NCBI GenBank assembly: GCA_029718625.1 | Contig: CM056383.1 | Span: 69,555,893 to 69,619,892, forward strand | Direction of reading: 5' to 3' | Origin: Synaphobranchus kaupii | Taxonomy: Eukaryota > Chordata > Actinopteri > Anguilliformes > Synaphobranchidae | DNA length: 64,000 bases | Shown: in pieces, positions 47,851 through 59,400 of the stretch | How positions within the stretch are numbered: position 1 is the stretch's first letter | How the letters are laid out: each line of letters begins with the position of its first letter | The notes under the pieces: generated by a model | Seen by the model: the letters and a program-made list of their open reading frames with translations, nothing else | Databases searched by the model: none | What the model was told of the DNA's origin: nothing | Translations under genes and position numbers: made by a program

Positions 47851-47873
47851 TGCTGTCCCCGCTGTGTCCCCAG

Positions 47874-48002
47874 GTGAACAGTGTGGACATCACGGGCCGC
47901 ACGCAGGAGGAGCTGGTGGCTATGCTGCGGAGCACCAAGCAGGGAGAGACGGTGTCACTGGTGGTGGCCAGGCAGGAGGAGATGTTCCTCCCCAGGGAGC
48001 TG
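47874..48002 (+). CDS. pard3b: pard3b exon: end of PDZ2
   Basis: Exon of 129 nt (43 codons, phase 0 at both ends), acceptor tgtccccag and donor ctg|gtaagg. It encodes VNSVDITGRTQEELVAML, RSTKQGETVSLVVARQEEMF and LPREL, the second helix and last strand of PDZ2 and the start of the PDZ2-PDZ3 spacer. RTQEELVAMLRSTKQGE is strongly characteristic of PARD3B. The next exon, expected to lead to PDZ3, is not seen in the remaining 16 kb and may lie in the second gap or beyond the window. A 16-C run begins at +8 of the intron. Confidence 0.97.
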
Positions 48003-48057
48003 GTAAGGACCCCCCCCCCCCCCCCACCCCCATACAGCTGCAGATCAAACGCCCAGC

Positions 48058-48226
48058 GGGGTATTTCACAAAGCAGGATTACTGAGTTAGCTGGATAACT
48101 GCACTGAGTAAAATCCGGAATAGCTCTTTTTACTTCAGTCCATGTTCCAGATTTGGGCGGTTTCCGGGTTTTACTCAGTGCAGTTATCCAGCTAACTCGG
48201 TAATCCTGCTTTGTGGAACACGCCCC
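48058..48226. mobile_element. Palindromic MITE, copy 2
   Basis: ggggtatttcacaaagcagg at the left pairs with cctgctttgtggaacacgcccc at the right. The arms run about 75 bp with ctggataactgcactgagta shared with copy 1 (16386-16556). It starts only 56 nt after the pard3b donor, so the pre-mRNA could fold a long hairpin there. Confidence 0.88.
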
Positions 48227-48779
48227 AGGTCTGTACGGCTATTCCATGCGAATGAAGCCGTTCCACATCCCCTGTAGCTCTGCTCTGAGAGGCTAATACA
48301 CTCTCCTCGCTCCTGGAGAAATGCTTCAGTGAACCGAAGCTCTGATCAGGGTAACACAGGCCTCATACTCAAACACCCCAAAGCTCTGATCAGGGTAACA
48401 CAGGCCTCATACACAAACTCCAGCGGGCGCTTTAGCACTGGGTTAGCATTGGAGTCGGGGGTAACTCCCACACAATCTTGATGTTGTCTCTCAGTTTCTT
48501 CACTGCTACAATGATTTAAAAATGTTTTGCTCTTTATTTATTTATTTATTTAGAAGAGAAATCCCTTTAGCTCTCATAGACCAACATGATTGTGTACCCC
48601 ACCCACTCCCATAGAGATGCCCAGTGGAATGTCTGCACCCAACCTAAAGCAATTTGTGAGGAGAGGTTGTGAGCTGTGCGTCAGGCGGTTTTAAAATGGC
48701 CCAACTCTTCTGTCCTCTTCCCTTTACTCCAGACAACAGAGCAGTCGTGTTCATAACCACACCCAGGCCACATCCTCCT

Positions 48780-49443
48780 CTCTTTATTCCCTCTCTCTCT
48801 CTCCCTTTCCCCCTCTCCCCCTCTCTCCCTCTCCCTCTTCCTCCATCTCCCTCTCTCTCTCTCTCTCTCCCTCTCCCTCTCTCCCTCTCCCTCTTCCTCC
48901 ATCTCCCTCTCTCTCTCTCCCTCTCCCTCTTCCATCCCCATCTCCCTCTCTCTCTCTCTCCCTCTCCCTCTCTCCCCCTCTCTCCCTCTCCCTCTTCCTC
49001 CATCTCCCTCTCTCTCTCTCCCTCTCCCTCTTCCATCCCCATCTCCCTCTCTCTCTCTCCCTCTCCCTCTCTCTCCCCCCCTCTCCCTCTCTCTCCCCCC
49101 CTCTCGTCATCTCTCCCTCTCTCTCCCTTTCCCCCTCTCCCCCTCTCTCCCTCTCCCTCTTCCTCCATCTCCCTCTCTCTCTCTCCCTCTCCCTCTTCCA
49201 TCCCCATCTCCCTCTCTCTCTCTCTCCCTCTCCCTCTCTCTCCCCCCCTCTCCCTCTCTCTCCCCCCCTCTCGTCATCTCTCCCTCTCTCTCTCCCTTTC
49301 CCCCTCTCCCCCTCTCTCCCTCTCCCTCTTCCTCTCCATCTCCCTCTCTCTCTCTCCCTCTCCCTCTCTCTCCCCCCCTCTCGTCATCTCTCCCTCTCCC
49401 TCTCTCTCCCCCTCTCGTCAGCTCTCCCTCTCCCTCTCTCTCC
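48780..49443 (+). repeat. CT-rich polypyrimidine minisatellite, about 660 bp
   Basis: Almost pure pyrimidine on the + strand, with higher-order copies built from ctctccctctccctcttcct, ccatctccctctctctctc, and ccccatctccctctct, plus gtcatctctccct spacers. Long Ser/Leu/Pro and Glu/Arg/Gly frames here are artefacts. Triplex (H-DNA) prone. Confidence 0.95.
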
Positions 49444-49944
49444 GTTCTTTTCCACCTGCACATCTGTGAGTATTGAGGAGCTTATGCACGCAGTCTGGAG
49501 GGCTTGAGGGGCTTGGTACAGTTTTAAAGGTCATGGGTGTAATTAGGGAGGGGCCCAAATGGCTGTAGTCTGCGCTCTGTAAGCAGACGGGGTATGTACG
49601 CAGATGGATATTATGAAAAATGCAATAATCAATGAACCCACAATTGAATTATTTTATTTGCATGATCGATGTCGAGCAAATGATGTAGAATAATTGAATT
49701 ACCATGCTTGGCATTGGTTTGCATGATTGATGTGAGATGTATTAAGTGGATATTTTAGATGCACACTGACATTTACCTGCTTCCCTGAGGTAGATTAAGG
49801 TGAATTCTAAGGGGTGTGCGTGCGTGCGTGCGTGCCTTTCTCTCGTCCTTCTGATTGTACTCTGGGTCCCTCTCTCTCTCTGGGGGAAAGTGTGACCCCA
49901 GCGCCTGCCTCCAGACGGCCTTGTGTAGGGGTTAGGGTTAAGGG

Positions 49945-49946
49945 TG

Positions 49947-49992
<46 letters not shown>
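49945..49992. repeat. (CT)n microsatellite
   Basis: CT dinucleotide run. A poly-C run lies at 50176-50195. Confidence 0.93.
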
Positions 49993-49993
<1 letters not shown>

Positions 49994-50757
49994 TCACTCC
50001 CTGCTCCACTCTCTCTCCAGTCTCCACACGTGCACACAACACACACACACACGCCGCTCTTATCGGCCGCTGTTTATTCAGCGGGCTGCAGGAAGCGGGG
50101 TCGGGGGGGTCGGCAAGCACCCCGCACACGTCCCAGCGGCCGCACAGGATGCAGCGGAGCATGTGTGACTTCCTGCCCCCCCCCCCCCCCCCCCCACTCT
50201 CTCTCTCTCCCTCCCACACACCCTCACGCATTTTATTTTATTTTATTTAAAAATAACAAAGCCCGCGAGTGTTTAGGCGGGCACCGGTCCCGTTGCCACG
50301 GTGATGCCGCCAGGATCCACCGCTCCGGAAAGGTGTCCCGGCCTCCTGTTTTTCGCGGTTCTGCCGTATCTATTTAGATCGTTTCCGTGGATTATCAGCG
50401 GAGAGTCCGGAGGTCCAGCCAGTCGGAGCCGGTGTTGTGGGTGGGTTGCCTGACTCACACGCGCTCACCGCTATGGGATAGATGGAGATGATAGACGGCC
50501 CGGATGCCTCCTTTTCTTTGTGTTCGACGTGACTCCCACACCCCCCTCAGTGATAAGGCGTCCCGCAGGACCGGCGGGGTCAAGGTTTTTCCGAACGTCA
50601 GATCACAAGGAGAATGTTGAGCTGTCGGAAAACCGGAGACTAAACGGCATGAATTTTAAAAGTACATCGAGGGGCCAGCGGAACTCCAGGGAATACAATT
50701 CTCTATCTCCTTCACCCGCTCTTCGATGTTATTTATGGATTTTGCTCTTGGGTTATC

Positions 50758-51257
50758 NNNNNNNNNNNNNNNNNNNNNNNNNNNNNNNNNNNNNNNNNNN
50801 NNNNNNNNNNNNNNNNNNNNNNNNNNNNNNNNNNNNNNNNNNNNNNNNNNNNNNNNNNNNNNNNNNNNNNNNNNNNNNNNNNNNNNNNNNNNNNNNNNNN
50901 NNNNNNNNNNNNNNNNNNNNNNNNNNNNNNNNNNNNNNNNNNNNNNNNNNNNNNNNNNNNNNNNNNNNNNNNNNNNNNNNNNNNNNNNNNNNNNNNNNNN
51001 NNNNNNNNNNNNNNNNNNNNNNNNNNNNNNNNNNNNNNNNNNNNNNNNNNNNNNNNNNNNNNNNNNNNNNNNNNNNNNNNNNNNNNNNNNNNNNNNNNNN
51101 NNNNNNNNNNNNNNNNNNNNNNNNNNNNNNNNNNNNNNNNNNNNNNNNNNNNNNNNNNNNNNNNNNNNNNNNNNNNNNNNNNNNNNNNNNNNNNNNNNNN
51201 NNNNNNNNNNNNNNNNNNNNNNNNNNNNNNNNNNNNNNNNNNNNNNNNNNNNNNNNN
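50758..51257. other. Assembly gap (500 N)
   Basis: Exactly 500 unknown bases, a nominal-size gap in the pard3b intron. An exon could be hidden here. Confidence 0.99.
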
Positions 51258-51390
51258 GGCAAGGCCAGACCATCATATTGAATGGAGCGTAATCTCCAAA
51301 TCACCACAGGCGTATATCATTTAGTTTTCATCATTTTTTAACCCCATCTGTCCTTCTGCCACTTTGTGTAAATGCCCTTACATCTCTATA

Positions 51391-51475
51391 AATGACATTA
51401 CAGTATATTACATTAAATCACATTACTTCCATTCAGCAGATGCTCTTATCCAGAGAAACTAATAAATCAAAGTAG
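51391..51475 (-). repeat. SINE/LINE tail-like fragment, minus orientation
   Basis: Minus strand reads gtttctctggataagagcat followed by ctgctgaatgg, the common fish repeat tail also glimpsed at 45060. Confidence 0.65.
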
Positions 51476-52384
51476 GCCGTATAAGTGCATTCGTATAGAT
51501 TTATCTCCCCGTGTTTCTTTGAACTTCCTTGTTCTTCTACCTCTATACCCGTCTGTTCCCGCAGATGGTGCCTGAGCTGAGACTTGGGCCAGGTTCGGAT
51601 AAAAGGATTAACTGCGTTGGCTGGAGGCTATGCGATTCTGGGCCGCCCGTTGAAGTGAAGTTTGAATAAAACTGTTTAAAACTTGTTAAGTCTCTACTGA
51701 ATTCAGGAGCCTGCAGCATCTGGGCCCGAGCTTGTAAAACTCACCCGGGCCGTACGCTGCTGTTGGCAGTTTCCTGAGGGGGTGGGGTTTGGTCACATGT
51801 TTCAAAGCCCTGAACAAGAATAGAAACATAAGAAATACTTATATAGAAATACTATAGGAATATTCATACTATAGAAATGTTGGACACGTGACAAAAAGCC
51901 AGCGGTGACTGTAAATGCACCTACCTAGGACTGGAGGCAAGGGACGGGGCGTTTTATTAGCTTTTGAGCGAATAATACAAATGTGATGTGAATTTCACAG
52001 ACTAACTGCGCTGCTGCCAGTGGGGGAGTGCCTGTGTTATCCACTCCTGTGACTGTGCCGGGAGAGGCATTACTTCTGCGTCGTCCTCGTCCTCGTCCTC
52101 GTCCTCCTCCTCCTCCTCCTCCTCATCCCTCCTCTGTCATCTCTCTCTCCTCCACCTTCCTACCCGGTCACTGAGTCACGCAAGCGCACGGTTCCTCGCA
52201 CATACGTGCCCAGGGGCACACATGACACGGAGCCACGCACCTACACTGTTGGCCTGATGCCGCTGTTCCCGTGAAAAAGATGATGGCATGTACTCTCACA
52301 CCCCTCCCCCCCCCCCCCCCCTGCATTCTCTCACACGTGCACGTGCACACATGCACATACACACCCGCAGACAGATGCACGCAT

Positions 52385-52432
52385 GCACACACATGCATAT
52401 ACTCACACACAGATGCACAGACACACGCACAC

Positions 52433-52477
<45 letters not shown>
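52385..52477. repeat. (CA)n microsatellite
   Basis: CA run of about 40 nt pure, with an acgc/atgc-interrupted left part. A poly-C run lies at 52306-52321. Confidence 0.95.
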
Positions 52478-52479
<2 letters not shown>

Positions 52480-52660
52480 CCCTTTTTGGTCGCTCCCTTG
52501 CTCCTGCTGCCAGGATTTATTCCACACCACTGCAGATGCTGCCTCCCTCTCCCGGCCGCTCCTGAGCTGTCTGTAAGAACCCACAGCACCGGAACTATAG
52601 CTCCTCCGCTATCAATCTGCTCCGAGCGAGCCAGAGAGATTCGGCTGGCAGGGCAGGAGA

Positions 52661-52728
52661 AAGCAGGAGGGGGAGGAGGGGGAGGAGGGGGAGGAGGGGG
52701 AGGAGGAGGAGGAGGGGGGGAGGCGGCT
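52661..52728 (+). other. G-rich tandem repeat with G-quadruplex potential
   Basis: About five copies of gggggagga followed by gga repeats and a G7 run on the + strand. It satisfies a G-quadruplex pattern in the sense strand, DNA and RNA. Confidence 0.8.
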
Positions 52729-55180
52729 CGTGGAGTGAGCGTGTGAAAAAGGAGAGAGAAAACAGGAGGCAAATGAGGGAGCGAGTAAAAGGGGAGAAAT
52801 CAGAAAGAAAGGAAGGGGCAGACAAGATAGACGGTAAGAAAGAGAGTGCGAAAGAGAAAAGTGGAGAGGGTAGGGAAGAACGGGAGGCGAAGAAGATAAA
52901 AGAGAGAGACAGAGTAAAAAGAAGAGAGGTGTTTAGAGGGTGTCCGATGCACTGCAGTAGATGTGGGGGCTGTTGATATAAAATGAACTGAGATCATTCT
53001 GCAGGCAAGTGCATAAGTTATTAGTGAGCTCTCAGAAGCAAGTGAGTCACCCACTCACTCTCATCCATCTTCTCATCTCGTCTTTACCCTTCCGTTTGCA
53101 TAGGAATAACAGAGCACCTTTAGCAGTGGACGCGTCCCATCCAGTACTGACGAACGCCTGATTTATCCACTCCAATAATCAATGAGTCAAACTTCCTGTT
53201 TTCCTGTCAGTCAATGAGTCAAATTTCCTGTGGTCAGTCATTGTGAAATTCTCCAGTCTTGAAATCTCACTGGATGAGTGACCACCTCATGTTCATGATA
53301 GGTTTGAACTAGAAGCTACCGTGGACTGTTCATTCACTGAAATAGCAATCATTTTTTGGTCAATGCCATGTCGTTTACCATAGCTTTCCTGCCTCCGTTC
53401 AGTCAGTTTTTCTGAGGAAGCATTTCAACATCCAGCTTTTGTGAGCGGGTAGTTTGCGGTGTCTGAGGTGAGCTGGAAAACTGATGGCCCGCCACGCAAT
53501 ACTTTATTAATTTGATTAAAAAATGAAAACAAATAAATTTGTTATGATGTGTGCCTACCGGAAAGGCAAATTGATTGAAAATCCAGAGTGCATTACAAGT
53601 GTAGGCCATGAATTAGCTTCAGAAAGTGGCTTGAACAATAAAGACATCCAGTCCGTTGATCCGATTTCAATAACTTTACTTTTTCCTCTGCACATTCGCA
53701 AAACAGAACCATACGCTCCTTGTTGTTTTTCACCCCAACGAAACCTAAAAACAATCCCAGAATCCCCTGCTTCTCTACCCCACTCTAATCACTCTCAATG
53801 GGATTTACTCCTCCAACTTAGTCCCACACAAGGCTTGCAAAGTGTAGCTGGGTAACAGCAAGTCAGCTAATAGCTAACTAGTCTCTTCTGACTGGTGAAG
53901 AGACCCCCTCCCCTTTCTAAATGAAAACACCTTGTTCAATAAGCACTCTACATGTAGGAAATCTGAATAAATACATCCCTGAGACCATGTTCTTATGTTG
54001 CCCATATAGCTAACAGGTGGGTTTACGGTCAGTGTTATTGGTCACTGAGGTGCAGACCACACATTACTGGTTGGTGAGCTGCAGATTGCCCCCCTGTCAA
54101 TTGGTTGCCGAACTGTAGGTTGTTTCCCCACTCATCTGCGCATTGTAATTGCAACACAGTAACTTCCTCACGGAACACTTCAAACAAATGTGGCCGAGAT
54201 CAGCATTTCTATTCAAAGCAGGTCTGTGCGATTAGTCTAATTACAAAGTGAACAGAACAGTGAGGGAAGCTTGCTCAGGGATGTTATTATATCGCACGGC
54301 GCTGGATTTAAATGATATCGCCTTCCTTCGCGGCGCTCTGAGCCGTTGTTTCTGTGGCCGTAGAAGTTCAGAAACACGACTGACCCTGTGCATGTCAGCG
54401 AGCGAAGGTGACCCCGGGAAACGGAAGCCTAGAATAAGAGTATGATGGGCTACATTAGCTGGCCTTGGTCTAACGCCTAAACAGGCTCCTCCCCCGATGG
54501 CAGCGTCATCAAGAATGACAGAAACCAATAATGACACACAGGGGCTCTTGCCGTGCTGAAAAGATCGCCGGCCCAAATTCATTGATTACCTCAGTGACTC
54601 CAACACTCCCAGGAAAGCCCTTCACATGCAGTGGTAATTGCTTTTCTGCAACTGAATCATAAAGTAAAGCTCACTGGGTCCTCCTGACTACAAGGTATTT
54701 ATGGACATCCACTCAAGCCTTTGTGACATTCCCCCCTCTACGATGCCCAGACACATTTTAACTTGAGGTCATTGCTTGAGAAGATACTGACAGAGTTCTT
54801 GGTTCATGTGCTTGGCATAGTAATTCAGTTAAAATTGAGAATGGGGAAACAAACATAAAATGGATGGGTAGAGTAATAACTGTGGCTTCTTGAAGGACGT
54901 TTTAGGAGGCCTGCCGAAGAGAACAATGGCACAGATTATAGGTACAGAGAGTCAGGAGGCCGACGGCAAGAAGGCGATTACATAATTCCACGTTCCAAAC
55001 TGGAATGAGTCACGGCAGTAAACTTTCCTCAGGGAACGAAAGTCCTCTCTCTTTGTCCTGGCGTGAGATAAAAAGGCACTGGCTCTCCCATGAAGGGCAA
55101 AATTGGGCACAGAGCAAGTTTTGTGTGTCGCGTTCAGTAACAGACTTTTTTTTTTGTCTTGAGAACATTGTCCTACTGTT

Positions 55181-55339
55181 CAGTGCCAGCCCTAGCCTTT
55201 GAGGGGCCCTAAGCAAGATTCTATTGGGGGCCCCCCATCCCAACATTATAAATAATATATATTTTAGAATAATTAGGGGAGCCCCCCGGGAGGCCCTAAG
55301 CAGTCGCTTATGATGCTTATTGGTTCGGGCTGGCTCTGC
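55181..55339. mobile_element. hAT-like MITE, 159 bp
   Basis: Begins cagtgccagccctagccttt and ends ggttcgggctggctctg. The outer 12 bp are inverted complements apart from one base. Internal ggggccctaagcaa and gaggccctaagcag are near copies. The flanks ctactgtt and ctcctgtt match at 7 of 8, fitting an 8-bp hAT duplication. Confidence 0.82.
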
Positions 55340-55694
55340 TCCTGTTGATTCTAGATTCTCCTAATGCTAAATCTGGATCAGATTCATGGTTTCTTTTTCA
55401 CTTAACGATTAGGGTAAAGATGAGAGGACGATCTTCCTGGATCAGATGTTGTTAGCAGAAAGTACCCAGAGAGGATGTAAACAATGGCAGAGTTGTAGAG
55501 GAGAATAGGCACGGCACCAAACCCACCGCGCCTCACCCCCAGAGCGGAGCCCCCTCCTCCAACTCCTTAATGTTGAGCAGGTCAATGGGGGGGTCTCTCA
55601 GGAACTCTTTTACCATAGAGAGGTAACAAGGCCTGCATCACAGAGTCTCTATGAGTTTTCAGCAGAGTTAATGCGCCAATGGACGAAGCTCTGT

Positions 55695-55843
<149 letters not shown>

Positions 55844-56545
55844 ATGATCACGGAGAGCGTTTCTACCGAAGCCGCTGACGAACGCCCCTCCAGGCAGCAT
55901 GACATCACGCATCTGCCGAGGGCCCATAATCAGACGCAGCAGCTGCTGCACGGCCTCCAGTCCCCAATCCTTGGGGTGCGAAGCATGCATAACCAACCTG
56001 TCACAGCCCTCCCCATGGACTCTGCACTCACCCATGTCATGCGATTACCAAATAAGTCCATTTTCAAATTCGCTAAAAAGAATCACGTTATACATATATT
56101 CATATGCGGTCACAATGCATTGTTGTTCTAAAATGGATCCATTGAATGCGCTGGAATGCTATTTACAGTATATACCGCCTAACCGCTCCTCGTAATGAAC
56201 CGCCGTGCTCAATATTTTTTTTTAAAAGGTTTGGGATTCGGCATTCTTCTGCGTGGGATGTGAACGTTGGCTTCGCCGCTACCGAAATACTTCAGAAGAG
56301 GAATAGATTTGTAAAAATGAGAGCGAAGGAGAGGGGACGAGGAAGAGGAACGCGTGCGACGGCAGCCCTGTCGGCGGCGCAGCGAGGAAGAAGCGTCGGG
56401 GAATTGAAAAGCCCTCAAACGGTGGCTCCCACACTTTGTTCTGGAGCCGTGCGGGGGAGGGGAAAGCGCTACATTATGCAGCAGGTGGGCGACCACCCAC
56501 GGAGGGAACGAGGTTAGATCGCATTATTCTGGTGTGGAGGTTGAA

Positions 56546-56550
<5 letters not shown>

Positions 56551-56597
<47 letters not shown>

Positions 56598-56620
56598 CCT
56601 CTCTCTTTCTCTCTCTATCT
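56551..56620. repeat. (CT)n microsatellite
   Basis: CT-rich run with ctat and ccct interruptions. Confidence 0.93.
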
Positions 56621-59149
56621 CATTTGGACTTCAATTACATTTTCAGATTCAAGGTCATTTGTTGACAAGACGTGCAAAATGTCAAGGTAATCAACAAACC
56701 TCTGAACAATTACTAAACATACAGCTCAATGATGATGATAATTAACATTATGGGCACTGAACTGAACCAAATTATTACCAATTATGTGAACTGTTCCCCT
56801 CTCTCCGAAAGACTATAGCACTGAATCCTAGAAAATGGCAGTAATTCTCACGCTAAGCCGCTTTCCAACAGCTTGGTAGTCATAACAGAAGCCCAGACAG
56901 CCCAGAAGAGATGGCCTGCAGTCTGTCACGAGTGAAACATGTCTCCGCATCATTCATCTTTCGTACGTGGAAAATGTCAAAGGGTGGTGATTGATGTCAT
57001 CCGTGTAAAATAATGATGTAAAAATATAACAAATGTAACAGGTGCTTTAGGCAAGGAGATGTCACTACCACAGACAGAAGAGGCTCAGAAGCAGCGTCCA
57101 TTTTAATTTATTTTTTTTACGATTTTCTGCGATTCTCTATCTATATATTGGTGTTACAGGTCCCATGATGAACCAAGACATGGCTTTGCGCCATCAGCAC
57201 CTGGCTCCTACTAGATGTATCGTATGATACGACAGTAATGACAGTGCTTTGAGTTGAATCAACAGTCAAGTAAGCGGGAACACGGAGCGCGCCCACACGC
57301 CCTAGTAAATATGCATGTAGAAATGTGCGTCATCTTAAAATGCAAATGGTATCTGCAGGTTTCCGCGCGACCGCTGTGTGATTAGTCAGATGAACGCGCC
57401 AGCGTCCAGATCTCCTCGGCTCGGAATGAATATGGGATCGCAGAGAAAGCTTCATCTGGGGACCGCGGGGGGAGGGGGTCCCTAATATCATACCCGTGTT
57501 GTTCTGCGCGGGTTGTGCCTTTCGAGCTTTCGCGTCGTGCGGACGTCATCGAAACGTCACGCCAACGTTACGGCTCATGGTAGCATTGCGGCTAGACCGT
57601 GTCCCAAGGGGATAGCTATTCACGACTAATCGAATAGTCATGAGTGGGGAGGAGCTAAATTCATGGATGGGTTGATAAGTAATTCAGATTATCATGGTGA
57701 AGAGATGGGAATGAGTCAGAGCCACAGGCCCACAATGCACTGCTCAGATACCTCAACCTGTCTGCCTGCTGCTGTGCTTTCCATCTCTTATGTGCATGAA
57801 TATGTGTTTTTTTATGGGCTTGAAGCTGATTTTTTTCATCCAAGCTGTGATCGTTAATGTGCGTGTGTGTATGTGTGGTGTAGTGTGTGTGTGCACGTGT
57901 GTTGTGTCATGTGTACACGAGTGCCTTTGTGGGTGTGCGTATGTTTGCACGTATGCCCTTGAATGGGTGTTTGTGTTTGGTAATATGAAATTTGCATTCT
58001 TGGATACTGCTGACAAGCTTCAAATGATGTATTCAGAGTGAATTAGTTCCTTTGTGGCAAAAGGGAAGGGGGTCAAAGTGGGTATTAAATGGGCGAGTTT
58101 CGCTCATTCTTAATTTGAGCAAAACATTCAATTAAATTCACAGATACACTGTGGCCTTTGTGACTGATATCACGAAGAGCTGTAAGACTCATCTTACCTT
58201 CGGTGATTTGATGGAGAAGCCCCCCCCCCCCCCCCAACCCCCCACACACAGCCAGCCAGTGACTCAGCAGGTAGGGCCCAGCCAATCACGACTCCCCGCA
58301 CAGGGGCGCCACACGCTGACGGTCCAGCTGAAGACATCACTCATCGATTGCTCAGGATCTATTCTCGCGATGTAACTGCTCGCCTGAGTTCTGCCCAATG
58401 AACAGCAGGATCTGTACCTGCTGATCAGTGCCAGTGTTTCGTGCTTTCCGGGATTTTTGAGTTTTTGTGATGAGCCCTAACCTGTTCAATCTCAGTCTGT
58501 TCTGACCGCCAATTTAAAATAAGATTGTATGAAGGCAATCCGCCTGCTTTCACTTTGAGTCTGAAGATCAGAGCCGTTTCCTCTGCCATGTCTAGTGGTT
58601 AAAGAGACGGCCGGTTTGCTTTTGTTGAATCTGACCGCTCCGTCGCTGCTGAAGCTCATGCTAGGTCTCCGCTATACACCGCTACTTACTACTGTACCAA
58701 AAAAGCTCTGCGCTGTGTGCGCACGCATGCACCTGTGTGCCTCATCCGTCAGCGTTTAATGTGCGAGAACTCTCCAGCCACTCTTCTGGCTACTCTCTCA
58801 GACTGCAGCAGGACGCTGTGAGCTCCAGATGTACTCCAAGTGCTCCCCGTGCGAGCACAGCCCTGCCATCTCCGCGCGCGCCTTCCCGCCCCATTCCCCT
58901 CACTTTTCCCCAAATCCCTGCTTTCGCATACCCGGCCCCCTCTCTCCTCACACACGCACGCTCGCTTCCTCCTTCGCCAAACCCGCGCACACACCCCTGC
59001 CCCCTCCTGCCCCTTCCCCATCACTACTCATTTGCACACCCCTGCCCTGCATCTGCGGCAAGCTACTTTTAAGGCGGGGGGGGGGGGGGGGGGTGTAGGG
59101 GGGTCCCAGAGGACAGTCCCCGCTACACTGCATTTGATAGCTGCTAACC

Positions 59150-59400
59150 CCCTAGAATTTGCGCCTCCGGAACCGCCCCCTTCTTTTTTCTGCCCGCTTG
59201 GCACGGCGCCAGCGTCCCGCGCTGCCGCGCAAGTGCCGTGAGAGCGGGTTACCGTGGCGACGGCGCTGGGCGGCCCACGCATCGTTTTGTTGCGCTTCTG
59301 AAGGCCGGCCGAGGCGGATGACTGATCGGAATATGGACTCGCTGCCGTTTTCTGCGCCGAGGTAACGGCAGCGCGGCGAATCACTGCCCTTCGTTGAATT
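59150..59400 (+). promoter_or_regulatory. CpG-dense patch with candidate first exon
   Basis: CpG-rich by eye, right after a poly-G run (59076-59093). On the + strand two ATGs (59319 and 59334, the second in a good Kozak context) lead a frame MTDRNMDSLPFSAPR that meets gccgag|gtaacg, a usable donor at 59361. It could be an alternative first exon or nothing. No partner exon in phase can be shown. Confidence 0.3.

Larger units (their letters stand above)
45885..47873 (+). other. Intron splitting PDZ2
   Basis: 2.0 kb, gtgagc donor and tgtccccag acceptor. It contains two minisatellites and AT-rich sequence at about 46290-47000 with no recognisable gene. About 40% of the intron is the 34-bp array next to the acceptor. 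Confidence 0.9.

Noticed and set aside
47028..47938. Long minus-strand frames (up to 232 codons) with a His/Pro/Thr-rich repeat
   Set aside because: They are translations of the 34-bp minisatellite. The unit lacks stops in all minus frames, so 34-residue periods appear in each phase.
48644..49469. Ser/Leu/Pro frame of 266 codons and Glu/Arg/Gly frames on the other strand
   Set aside because: Translation of the CT-rich polypyrimidine tract.
54241..54582. 113-codon minus-strand frame
   Set aside because: No domain, no splice or promoter context, and an overlapping opposite frame.
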